A stretch of DNA of 64,000 nucleotides from Fulvivirgaceae bacterium JP3-4 (GTDB taxonomy: Bacteria; Bacteroidota; Bacteroidia; Cytophagales; Cyclobacteriaceae): the NCBI GenBank assembly GCA_029309925.1, contig JARKND010000001.1, positions 2,604,001 to 2,668,000 on the forward strand, written 5' to 3'. The translations under genes were made by a program, and so were the position numbers. Positions within the stretch are counted from its first letter, which is position 1; each line of letters begins with the position of its first letter. The notes under the pieces are model-generated. The model was given only the letters and a program-made list of their open reading frames with translations. It had not been told where the DNA came from and made no database searches. Of this stretch, positions 50,601 to 59,413 are shown piece after piece.

Positions 50601-53600
50601 TTTCTCCGCATTTTAAAAAACAGCATGCTGTCGTTATTGCGGGCAACAGCAAGAACCTTGCTGCCCTTAATATCCAAAAGCTGCAAATCTCTTACTTCCC
50701 CGTCAATCTGAAGTCCTGAAACAGCCGGGCTTACATAGTTGAACTTACCTTTCCCATCGCCAAGCATCAGTGCACCATAACTCGCATCATAGCGGCCGAC
50801 TTCGGGTTTTGTGCGATAGAGATTACCAGCCATCAGAATATCTTTTGTTCCATTATTGTCGAAGTCTTCAACAAGGATGGCGTACATCCTTGAGAATTGC
50901 GCTTCCACCGGCAGAGACTGAAAGGTGAATGACCCCTTGCCTGAATTGAGAAACACACCGGACGAAAGCTCATACGCATCGAGTCTTATTGCGCCCTTCA
51001 TCTCTTCTGGCGTAAATACCTGGTCTATCGTTTGATCTTTGTACGAATCGTACTTCAGAAATTTCTTTTTTAGCGCTGGGATTTGTGTAATGAGATCGTG
51101 ACGCAAGACCATCGGGTAACTTTTCTCTCCATGAAAGGTGCAGGTGATGTGTTCGATGGTGCCGTTGCGATCGAAGTCGTTAACATACATTGACACAGGT
51201 TTATCCTGAGCTGCTCTGAACCGTGAGTTCGTGCCGTGATTCGCTGCGATGATATCAAGGTCTCCATCATTGTCGATATCTTCCGTTACAATTTTCGACC
51301 ACCACCCATTCGTTTTATCAAGCCCTGCAGTTTGCGTGACATCTGCAAATGTTCCAGCTTTGTTGACGAACACTTTAATCGGCATATAGTCACCAGCAAC
51401 GATCAAATCAACCTTTTTATCGCCATCGATGTCTGACCACACCGCGCTGGTAATCATACCTACCTTCGTCAAGCCAGGCGCCACTTTATCGGTGACGTTC
51501 GTGAACACACCCTTACCATCATTGTTCAGGATATAGCCATTCGCGGGCAAGCCATAAGAAAAGGGAATACTTCTCACGCCAACAAACAGATCGAGATCAC
51601 CGTCACCATCGTAGTCTGAAGCTGCAACAGTTGAAGTGCTCTCGAATTTTCCTGCGGGAAGGATTTGATCAGATTTTACGAATTTTCCGTTGGTATTGAA
51701 ATAAAAACGGTCGACCAATGCATTGGAACTCGTTGAGAACTCATTACTTCCCGAGCAAACATACAGATCAAGGTCACCATCCCCATCGGCATCAAAAAGA
51801 ATGGAACTGACGTCTTCTGATAGTTTGTCTTTGTCAAACACGTCACCACTGGCGGGCTGAAATTCACCGGAAGCCGACTGCACAAACAAAGTGCCCGAAG
51901 ATCCTTTTGCTCCGCCTATATAGAAATCATCGCGACCATCTCCGTTGACGTCACCCACAGACATATCAGGGCCTTCACTGCTGATCATATGATAGAGCAG
52001 CTTGTCGCGATCGAAATCGACAAAGGCGCTTTCCTCGTGACGATATGTTGCCAACGGCTGAGAAAGACGCTCGAAGAGAGGCGCAGTCTTAACAGTAGCA
52101 ACTTCATTTATATTGGATCCCTCCTTAGGCTGTGTCAACTCCAGCATCTGATTTGCGGCAATGTCACGCAACACTGTCTTCTTTCCATCAGGCCATGTTA
52201 CTTCGATCACATCCAGTGAATCGATTTCCCCCAATCCGATAAACGGACGCGGATCAACAGACGATTCAAAACCGCGGTTGGGCATTTGTTCAAGATAGAA
52301 TTTCTTGCTGCCTCTCCTTAACTCTATATTAGCGCCAACAGCCAGTGTGTTCCTGCCGTTGCCCTTCAGCGAGAATGTGAGGTAATGATTATCCTTTTTC
52401 ATTTCGCTGGATTCATTTCGAATGACGCCAGCCAGTCCGTTGACGCGGTTCACAACGAGATCCAGGTCACCGTCATTATCCAGGTCTCCGTACGCAGCGC
52501 CATTTGAGAAATTAGGTGAGCCCAGACCCCATTCGCCTGCCCGATCTGTAAACTTAAGATTGCCCTCGTTATGGAATGCAAAATCCGGAACGGGATTCGA
52601 TGGAATGAGTTCGACAAGTTTTTTATAGTCAACCTTGTTTTTCGAAATGATAGACCGGACAATTTCTTCGTTTGAAACATACTGGAGATAATCCTGATTG
52701 GTCAGGTCCTGGTAGATGCCATTGGCAACAAAAATGTCTTTCAACCCATCGTTGTCCATGTCGAAGATCAATGCGCTCCAGCTCCAGTCTGTTGCTTCGA
52801 CTCCGCTCAATCGCCCGATCTCGCTGAACGTGTTGTCTCCATTGTTTAACTGAAGCATGTTACGCGTAAACTGGTGGTGATAGTCGTTGCTTACGTTATT
52901 TTGATAGCGGTCCCAGTTGTCAAACGTTGTAACGGTCTTCAACCGCTCATTGGCGTGCGGTAACATCTCTGTGACGAAGATATCCGGCCACGAATCATTG
53001 TTAATATCCGCCACATCGGCACCCATGGAAGCTGCGCTGATCGATTTCATCTGTTCTGTGAGTCTCTCCGAAAATGTGCCGTTGTGATTGTTGATGTAGA
53101 GGTAGTCTCTTTCAAAAAAATCATTTGAAACATAAATGTCAGGCCAGCCATCGCGGTTGACATCGCCCACCGTCACACCCAGTCCGAACCCAATTACACT
53201 TCCGTAGATACCGGCCTCTTCGCTGACATCTTTAAATTTTCCGCCATCATTTCTCAAAAGCTTGTCGCCACCAAGGGAATCTCTTTTTGGCCTTTCGTTT
53301 TTTCGAAGATTAAAACTTCCGATGGCCTGAAAACTATTGTTGAGAATATAAAGGTCAAGGTCGGAGTCCCTGTCGTAGTCAAAAAAAACTGCGTGTGTTG
53401 TAAATCCGCGATCGTCAACGCCATATTCCTGTGCGCGCTCCGAAAAAGTAAGATCACCATTGTTGATAAACAACTCATTCTCTTTATCGTCACCTTCTAC
53501 GTCACCTGAGTTGCAGACATAGATGTCAACAAAACCATCGCCATTGACATCGGCAAAGCTGACCCCTGTCGACCACGCGCGTGTTCCTCCTACTCCGGCC

Positions 53601-53917
53601 TTATCTGTGATGTCTTCAAACTTAAAATTGCCCTTATTAAGATACAGTTTGTTCTTCCCCTGATTTGAGATCATGTATACATCAACCAGACCGTCATTGT
53701 TAACGTCACCGAGCCCGACACCACCACCATTGTAGAAATTGCGATAGGTATAGATGTTAAAGTCCTGATCGAACTCAAGGCGGTTGGCGAAATCAACACC
53801 GGTGGAATCCGGAGGAAGTTCCGTAAAAAGTGTAGGCTTATGGTCATCTTCCTTTTCCACGCAGGAGCAGAGAAGTGATATCACAAGCACAAACAAAAGT
53901 GGGTGTTTCGTGATCAT
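50597..53917 (-). CDS. FG-GAP/VCBS-ASPIC double-propeller lipoprotein (second copy)
   Basis: Surface lipoprotein of 1106 residues with lipid Cys19 and a very acidic exposed start (CSCVEKEDDHKP), like the surface-export signal of this phylum. Fourteen calcium loops were counted, seven on each side of the ASPIC/UnbV region (VIEVTWPDGKKTVLRD, about 500-610). First loops: DVNNDGLVD, DVNGDGFVD, DYDRDSDLD; last loops: DIDNDGDLD, DFDRNGTIE, DFDNNGTKD. The helical insert between loops 13 and 14 reads QIPALKKKFLKYDSY. It starts nine bases after the small lipoprotein gene and overlaps the next copy by four bases. Confidence 0.88.
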   Translation of the reverse strand: MITKHPLLFVLVISLLCSCVEKEDDHKPTLFTELPPDSTGVDFANRLEFDQDFNIYTYRNFYNGGGVGLGDVNNDGLVDVYMISNQGKNKLYLNKGNFKFEDITDKAGVGGTRAWSTGVSFADVNGDGFVDIYVCNSGDVEGDDKENELFINNGDLTFSERAQEYGVDDRGFTTHAVFFDYDRDSDLDLYILNNSFQAIGSFNLRKNERPKRDSLGGDKLLRNDGGKFKDVSEEAGIYGSVIGFGLGVTVGDVNRDGWPDIYVSNDFFERDYLYINNHNGTFSERLTEQMKSISAASMGADVADINNDSWPDIFVTEMLPHANERLKTVTTFDNWDRYQNNVSNDYHHQFTRNMLQLNNGDNTFSEIGRLSGVEATDWSWSALIFDMDNDGLKDIFVANGIYQDLTNQDYLQYVSNEEIVRSIISKNKVDYKKLVELIPSNPVPDFAFHNEGNLKFTDRAGEWGLGSPNFSNGAAYGDLDNDGDLDLVVNRVNGLAGVIRNESSEMKKDNHYLTFSLKGNGRNTLAVGANIELRRGSKKFYLEQMPNRGFESSVDPRPFIGLGEIDSLDVIEVTWPDGKKTVLRDIAANQMLELTQPKEGSNINEVATVKTAPLFERLSQPLATYRHEESAFVDFDRDKLLYHMISSEGPDMSVGDVNGDGRDDFYIGGAKGSSGTLFVQSASGEFQPASGDVFDKDKLSEDVSSILFDADGDGDLDLYVCSGSNEFSTSSNALVDRFYFNTNGKFVKSDQILPAGKFESTSTVAASDYDGDGDLDLFVGVRSIPFSYGLPANGYILNNDGKGVFTNVTDKVAPGLTKVGMITSAVWSDIDGDKKVDLIVAGDYMPIKVFVNKAGTFADVTQTAGLDKTNGWWSKIVTEDIDNDGDLDIIAANHGTNSRFRAAQDKPVSMYVNDFDRNGTIEHITCTFHGEKSYPMVLRHDLITQIPALKKKFLKYDSYKDQTIDQVFTPEEMKGAIRLDAYELSSGVFLNSGKGSFTFQSLPVEAQFSRMYAILVEDFDNNGTKDILMAGNLYRTKPEVGRYDASYGALMLGDGKGKFNYVSPAVSGLQIDGEVRDLQLLDIKGSKVLAVARNNDSMLFFKMRRK

Positions 53918-53926
53918 TGCTCGATA

Positions 53927-54541
53927 CTACTCTCCTTTTGCGGATTCCGCTTTGGTGATTGAATGCTGAAATGCCGGGTGCAGAAGATCCTGAACTCTTG
54001 CGATTACGCTGCGTTGATCTTTTGTGTAGAGAATAATTCTGCGATTGCCATCAACTTTCACCGGCATCTCCTCACCTTTTACATTTGCGATGACAAAATC
54101 ATTTCCTTTATACCAGTTCACAAGCAAGTCCTGCAGATGATGCTTAAGGCTGTCAGCGTGAACCGATTTATCATAAATTGTCGAACCAATGTAGCTGAAC
54201 TCCATTTCCATTTCTGCTATACGATCGGAGTCGTCAAAATTTGGAAAGAAGAACATGCGGATCTGGCGCGGCTCCCTGTGCGCAAGTGAATCTACAAACA
54301 GGTATTGTACCGCACTATTGCCGGGACTTTGCTGGACAAGCTGTTGCTTATTCAAGTCAAAGCACCGCCCATAAAAATCCTGGCGCGTATCACCGAGGTT
54401 AATTCCAAACAGGATCGAATCGTTACGAACACCTTTGCTCAGCTCCTCTTTGACCAGTTTTGTGTAGTCAGACTGACATGCCGTCCAGAGGATACCGGCT
54501 GACACCAGGCTAATTATTAATCTTATATATCTCGAGTTCAT
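53927..54541 (-). CDS. small lipoprotein in the FG-GAP cluster, unknown family
   Basis: Lipoprotein of 204 residues; lipid Cys22 (LWTACQSDYTK) from the ATG at 54541. I do not recognise the family. The mature part has a segment ILFGINLGDTRQDFYGRCFDL near 40, a strand-rich middle (YLFVDSLAHREPRQIRMFFF), and a long region with a KVDGNRRIILYTKDQ end. 'GI.LGD....f..rc..L' is seen in other small Bacteroidota lipoproteins. It sits between two large propeller genes and overlaps the end of the first copy by about 32 bases, which argues for a shared function. Confidence 0.7.
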   Translation of the reverse strand: MNSRYIRLIISLVSAGILWTACQSDYTKLVKEELSKGVRNDSILFGINLGDTRQDFYGRCFDLNKQQLVQQSPGNSAVQYLFVDSLAHREPRQIRMFFFPNFDDSDRIAEMEMEFSYIGSTIYDKSVHADSLKHHLQDLLVNWYKGNDFVIANVKGEEMPVKVDGNRRIILYTKDQRSVIARVQDLLHPAFQHSITKAESAKGE

Positions 54542-57500
54542 CATTGTGTTTTGCAAATATTAAATACAACTTATCTTTTACGCGCAGGCTTTCGATACCT
54601 CGTATCTCGCCCTTCACACCCAGGCTTACGCCATCGGAAAAATGAAAAGAACCATCGCGCAATATACCTTTAAAGTACCAGCCTTCCGAGGCATCATAAC
54701 GTCCGAACTGGGGTTTTACGTGGAATTGATTTCCCGCGGCAATGAGGTCACCGATACCGTCATTATCAATATCCGCTGCATGCAACGCATAGAGGGGTGA
54801 ATATTGCGCTTCGCGGGGCAGCGGATGGATAGAATAAGTTCCATTCCCCGACAGGAGAACAACCGATTCAAGAATATCGACCTCAAAGTGTTTTGCTTTA
54901 CTCAATGACTTTTCATCGATGAGATCATCAATTGACTTCTTACTGTACTCCTTGTAATAAAGCAAGGTTTTCCTGAACGAGGGCAGTTGCGAAATAAAAT
55001 CATCCTTATCAGCAATCGGAAAATACTTCTCTCCCAACTTTGTACAGTAGATCTGTTCAACGGACCCATTCTGGTCAAAGTCGCCAACGAACATCGCATC
55101 TCCCGGCTTGAAAAAAGTATTCAATCCGTGGTTTGCGATGATGAAGTCTGGCTTTCCGTCTTTGTTCAGGTCTGCTGTATGGATATCATTCCACCAGCCT
55201 CGCGTCTTGTCTAGATTGAAACCCGATGACACGTTGGAGAACCCAGCGTTGCGATTCTGGAAAAATTGGATTGACATCCAGTCACCGACAATAACAAGAT
55301 CATCCAATCCATCAGCATTTATGTCTGTGACTTCGAGGTCAGTAATCATTCCCAATGATTGAAAAGCAGGTGCGCGGGCTGCAGTAACATCAGTGAATCC
55401 TCCGGTTCCGTCATTCTCCATCAGGTAAGCCTTCCCACCTGTTCCGTATACGTAGGGATCAAAGCGCTCTGCCACTACAATGTCGTTGTCGCCATCATTA
55501 TCGAAGTCGATCGGCTTTGCCACGCTCGTTGAAACAAATTCAGCGTATGGAAGCTGCTTTGGTGAAATTGAGAAATTTCCCTTACCATCGTTTAACAAAA
55601 TATGGTCGAGCTGTGCACTGGAAGTTTTTGGAAAGTAACGACCTCCGGTCGCAATGAAAAGGTCGAGATCACCATCACCATCAATGTCCGTGAACATTGA
55701 TTTCGTTTCCTCACCCAAAAAAGCCGACTTAAAACTATCTGGGGAACGCTGTGTGAACTTGTCCGGTGTGTATTCGAGAATTACTCCTGCCTGATCTTTT
55801 CCTCCGCCAACATAAAACTCGTCAATGCCATCTCGATTTATATCGCCTCGCGCAATCGCAGGCGTTTCGTTGCTGTACATCATTGGAATCAGCCTGTCCC
55901 GATTGAAGTCTACGAGTTCAGATCCTTTATGCCGAAATGATTCAGTATTGATCCGTGCCATGCGTGTGGCGGCAGTACGCGGAATCCATTCGGGATAATC
56001 TTTGCGCACCTCCACCTCTTCTTTAACGATCGTTTGAATTTTACCGGTTTGCACGCCATAAAGAACGGAGAAGTCGCCCTCCGGCCAGTGGATCACGACC
56101 GAGTCGAGTCTTGTAACTTCTTTGCCAACACCTATTGTAATGCGAGGCTGTACAGAACTTTGAAAACCACGCGTCACAAAGTTATCGGCAAAGAACTGGC
56201 GACCACCCGCGTAAGCGCGGACCTCCGTTCCCACTGCATGTGTATTCTTTTTCGATGAAAGAATTAAGGTTATGCTTTGGCTGAGCGAGTCTGTATTATT
56301 TCTGTAAAGCGCAACGCGAGCGTTGATGTTATTAACGATCAGATCAAGATCACCGTCATTATCGAAATCACCGTAGGCGCTTCCGGTGGAAAAAGCATGA
56401 CCACCCAGACCCAGTTCGTCAGCGCGATTTCTGAAACTCAGGTTGCCATCGTTCACAAACGCATAATTTGAAAACTGCGATGAAGGCATTAAACCGATCA
56501 ATTTCAGAATGGCGTTCTGCTCCTCTTCGCGAATGATTTTTCTCACATTTTCTTCCGCTCCAGTGTATGTGAGGTAGTCGCGATCGAGCAGGTCTTTAAA
56601 TATTCCGTTGGCAACAAAGATATCGCGTAAGCCATCGTTGTTCATATCGAACAGCAGTGCTCCCCACGACCATTCGGTGCCGGCTACACCTGCCATCCGG
56701 CCAATTTCCAAAAACCGTTTCTCTCCTGGCGCTTTTGTCTGAAGAACGTTGCGCGATACCTGGTGATGATAACCGCTTTCAATGTTGAGTTGATATTTAT
56801 TCCAATTCTCGAAAACTGTTTTTGTCTTCCTTCGGCTGAGCGAGTCGGGTAACATCTCGGTAACAAACAACTCCGGTTGACCATCATTGTTGAGATCTGC
56901 ATAGTCCGCTCCCATTGAACCCATGCTGATGGACTCAAAGTAGTCTGGTAGCGATTCAATGAACCCCCCTTTCTGATTGTTTATATAGAGGTAATCCCGC
57001 TCAAAAAAATCGTTGGAGATAAAGATATCCGCCCACGCATCGTTGTTAAAGTCTCCCAGGGTGATTCCCAGCCCAAAGCCTATGCTGCTGTGATAAATTC
57101 CGGTTTCATTTGTGGCATCGCGGAATTTACCTCCGTCATTGATAAAGAACTTGTTTCCCCCTCCCTGCTGATCCGGAATGAGGCGCTGATCTTTTACAAG
57201 GTCATAATTCCCGACAGACCGGATCGAATTGGTAAGGAGGTAGCAGTCGAGATCGGAGTCACGGTCGAAATCAAAAAATGCTGCCTGAACAGACAGCCCC
57301 CTAACGTCAAGGCCATACTCTTTGGAGCGTTCCGTAAACGTCAGGTTGCCGTTGTTAATAAAGAGTTCATTATTGCGATGATCAACATCGGGATCACCGG
57401 ATTTACAAACGTACAGGTCAAGCAAACCATCGCCATTTACATCGGCAAAAGTTACACCGGTTGACCAGACACCTTTGCATGCGACTCCGGCCTGGTCAGT

Positions 57501-57791
57501 AATATCTTTGAACTTAAAATCTCCGGTGTTCAGGTACAGCTTGTTACCAACCTGGTTTCCCGAAAGGTAAATATCGAGCAAGCCGTCATTATTGATGTCG
57601 CCCACGGCAACACCAGCACCATTATAAAAATTCCGGTATGTGTATGGGTTAAGGCGCTCGGTGATTGTGAGGTCGTTGCGGAAGCTGATGCCACTTTGCT
57701 CGGTGACATCTGTGAACGCTTTTGATTTCGTTGTCTCTCTCTCACCGCAGCCGATCAGAAAAATAAGCGCTATTGGGGCAATTAGTCTCAT
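54510..57791 (-). CDS. FG-GAP/VCBS-ASPIC double-propeller lipoprotein (first copy)
   Basis: Surface lipoprotein of 1093 residues; lipid Cys15 (LIGCGERET). Fourteen calcium loops: DINNDGLLD, DVNGDGLLD, DFDRDSDLD, DFNNDAWAD, DLNNDGQPE, DMNNDGLRD and DFDNDGDLD before, and seven after, the ASPIC/UnbV segment (RLDSVVIHWPEGDFSVL, about 495-605). The helical insert between loops 13 and 14 reads QLPSFRKTLLYYKEY. It is the most diverged of the three copies in that insert. Its start codon lies directly after the T tract of a strong terminator that follows susD, so its expression probably depends on read-through. The three copies likely arose by duplication. Confidence 0.88.
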   Translation of the reverse strand: MRLIAPIALIFLIGCGERETTKSKAFTDVTEQSGISFRNDLTITERLNPYTYRNFYNGAGVAVGDINNDGLLDIYLSGNQVGNKLYLNTGDFKFKDITDQAGVACKGVWSTGVTFADVNGDGLLDLYVCKSGDPDVDHRNNELFINNGNLTFTERSKEYGLDVRGLSVQAAFFDFDRDSDLDCYLLTNSIRSVGNYDLVKDQRLIPDQQGGGNKFFINDGGKFRDATNETGIYHSSIGFGLGITLGDFNNDAWADIFISNDFFERDYLYINNQKGGFIESLPDYFESISMGSMGADYADLNNDGQPELFVTEMLPDSLSRRKTKTVFENWNKYQLNIESGYHHQVSRNVLQTKAPGEKRFLEIGRMAGVAGTEWSWGALLFDMNNDGLRDIFVANGIFKDLLDRDYLTYTGAEENVRKIIREEEQNAILKLIGLMPSSQFSNYAFVNDGNLSFRNRADELGLGGHAFSTGSAYGDFDNDGDLDLIVNNINARVALYRNNTDSLSQSITLILSSKKNTHAVGTEVRAYAGGRQFFADNFVTRGFQSSVQPRITIGVGKEVTRLDSVVIHWPEGDFSVLYGVQTGKIQTIVKEEVEVRKDYPEWIPRTAATRMARINTESFRHKGSELVDFNRDRLIPMMYSNETPAIARGDINRDGIDEFYVGGGKDQAGVILEYTPDKFTQRSPDSFKSAFLGEETKSMFTDIDGDGDLDLFIATGGRYFPKTSSAQLDHILLNDGKGNFSISPKQLPYAEFVSTSVAKPIDFDNDGDNDIVVAERFDPYVYGTGGKAYLMENDGTGGFTDVTAARAPAFQSLGMITDLEVTDINADGLDDLVIVGDWMSIQFFQNRNAGFSNVSSGFNLDKTRGWWNDIHTADLNKDGKPDFIIANHGLNTFFKPGDAMFVGDFDQNGSVEQIYCTKLGEKYFPIADKDDFISQLPSFRKTLLYYKEYSKKSIDDLIDEKSLSKAKHFEVDILESVVLLSGNGTYSIHPLPREAQYSPLYALHAADIDNDGIGDLIAAGNQFHVKPQFGRYDASEGWYFKGILRDGSFHFSDGVSLGVKGEIRGIESLRVKDKLYLIFAKHNDELEIYKINN

Positions 57792-57792
57792 T

Positions 57793-57832
57793 TTAAATAA
57801 AAAATAGCGCCCACCGTAAGTGGACGCTATTT
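57793..57832 (-). terminator. intrinsic terminator between susD and the FG-GAP genes
   Basis: On the minus strand a 13-bp stem (57820-57832 with 57802-57814, one U-G pair), five-base loop, then TTTTTTATTTAAAATGAG, the last ATG being the next start codon. It begins 32 bases after the susD stop. The hairpin would both end part of the transcripts and crowd the next ribosome-binding site. Confidence 0.85.
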
Positions 57833-57863
57833 CAAAATTACAAACTATAAAGTTATGCTCGTA

Positions 57864-59396
57864 TTAGTAGCCAGGATTTTGCTTGAGCGGGAATGCCGTT
57901 GAAGCAGAAGCCTGCATTTGCTGAATTGGAATAGGGAAAATATTCTTGTGCGGTGCATTGTGTGCAGGCTTTTCCCACCAAGCGTTGCCAAATGCTCCAA
58001 AGCGGATCAGATCAGGACGTCTCAGCGCCTCGATGAACAATTCTCTTCCGCGTTCTGCGAGCATCTGACCTTCAGTCATTGTAGTGAAGGTCGCAACACC
58101 TGCACGAGTCCTCAACTGGTTAACCAACGCAAGCGTAGTTGGATGGCTGAAGTTGTTTGCGTTCAGACGGGCAACAGCTTCTGCCTTATTCAACAATACT
58201 TCTCCATAGCGCAATACCGGATAGTCGTTGTCCATGTCGTTGTTCTGGCCAATCTTGAAACTGAATTTTCCAAGACGAGCACCAGCCTGACGGGAAGCGT
58301 TTGGAGCAAGTTCATTGATCTTTGGCGTATAGTTGATTGCAGGACCGTCCGGATCTGCCTTATCGAAGGCAAGGTCAAGGATTGGGTTGCCCTGGATGTC
58401 AACCTGAGGACCAACAATAAAGTTGTTTGCTTTACGCTTGTCAGCAGCTTCGTACGAGTTGTAAAACTCTTCCATCGCAGCATAACCATTCCATGGCTGT
58501 GATTGCAAACGGTACGTCAACTGGCTTGGGTAGTGGAGCGTCATTTGCGCAAAGAACATTCCCTGTCCAGTTGCCTCATCGAAAGGAACGATGAAGATGT
58601 GCTCAATATTCTCCACGTTGTCCGGATCGAAAACATCCTTATATTCTGGAGACAGGTTATACAATGATGAGTTGATCACCATATCGGCAGCATCAATCGC
58701 CTTTTGATACATTGCTGTGCCACGATACACGTTCGCGTTCAGGTAAATCCTTGACAACAATGCGTAAGCTGCTGCCTGATTGGCGCGGCCGTATTCGGGC
58801 TTTGCTGCAGGAAGGTTCGGAATCGCTGCAAGTAATTCTGCTTCGATGAAGTCGAACACCTGTGCGCGAGTTGATTGAGCAGCACCTTGTCCGGCCACGG
58901 TTACGATCGGCACATTACCGAAGAGATCCATCAAACGATAGTAAAAGAATGCCCTCAGGAATCGCAGCTGGGCGTTTGCGCTTGCATTCAAGCCGTTATC
59001 CAAAAGGTCGTTACACTGGAAGATACCGTTATAGGCATTTTCCCATGCATCGTTGATAGACACAGACTGCGGAGTGAAATTGTGCTTGTGCATTTCAAGG
59101 TTTACACCACCATCGAACCAGTCGCCACCACGCTGAGGCACGACAACCTCATCCGATGCCAGCTCCTGAACGTTCCAGTAGCCACCGTTCGTTGCCGTTC
59201 CGGCAAACAGTCGTGAGAAAGCGTCCGTCAATCCATCATTGGGTGTCGGCTTATTGACGTTGTTCTTGGTTCCAACACCGGGGTTGGCCGGATCAAAATC
59301 GCTTGTGAAATCACCCTTGATCTCCTCGTCCAGGTTACATGAAACTGACGATACGAAAAGGGCGGTTACGAGTGAATATTTTAAAAAATTCTTCAT
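57864..59396 (-). CDS. SusD/RagB-family nutrient-binding lipoprotein
   Basis: Outer-membrane surface lipoprotein of 510 residues, lipid Cys20, with the acidic surface-export start CNLDEEIKGDF. TPR-like helices typical of SusD are present (DAWENAYNGIFQCNDLLDNG near 115, LRFLRAFFYYRLMDLFGNVP near 145, GRANQAAAYALLSRIYLNANVY near 205). The C-terminal end shows VLRYGEVLLNKAEAVARLN, LRTRAGV, ERGRELFIEALRRPDLIRFG and FPIPIQQMQA. It captures the substrate and passes it to the SusC channel. It starts 17 bases after susC, so the two are co-transcribed, and a terminator follows. Confidence 0.96.
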   Translation of the reverse strand: MKNFLKYSLVTALFVSSVSCNLDEEIKGDFTSDFDPANPGVGTKNNVNKPTPNDGLTDAFSRLFAGTATNGGYWNVQELASDEVVVPQRGGDWFDGGVNLEMHKHNFTPQSVSINDAWENAYNGIFQCNDLLDNGLNASANAQLRFLRAFFYYRLMDLFGNVPIVTVAGQGAAQSTRAQVFDFIEAELLAAIPNLPAAKPEYGRANQAAAYALLSRIYLNANVYRGTAMYQKAIDAADMVINSSLYNLSPEYKDVFDPDNVENIEHIFIVPFDEATGQGMFFAQMTLHYPSQLTYRLQSQPWNGYAAMEEFYNSYEAADKRKANNFIVGPQVDIQGNPILDLAFDKADPDGPAINYTPKINELAPNASRQAGARLGKFSFKIGQNNDMDNDYPVLRYGEVLLNKAEAVARLNANNFSHPTTLALVNQLRTRAGVATFTTMTEGQMLAERGRELFIEALRRPDLIRFGAFGNAWWEKPAHNAPHKNIFPIPIQQMQASASTAFPLKQNPGY

Positions 59397-59413
59397 ATGA
59401 TCTCTCTGTTTTT

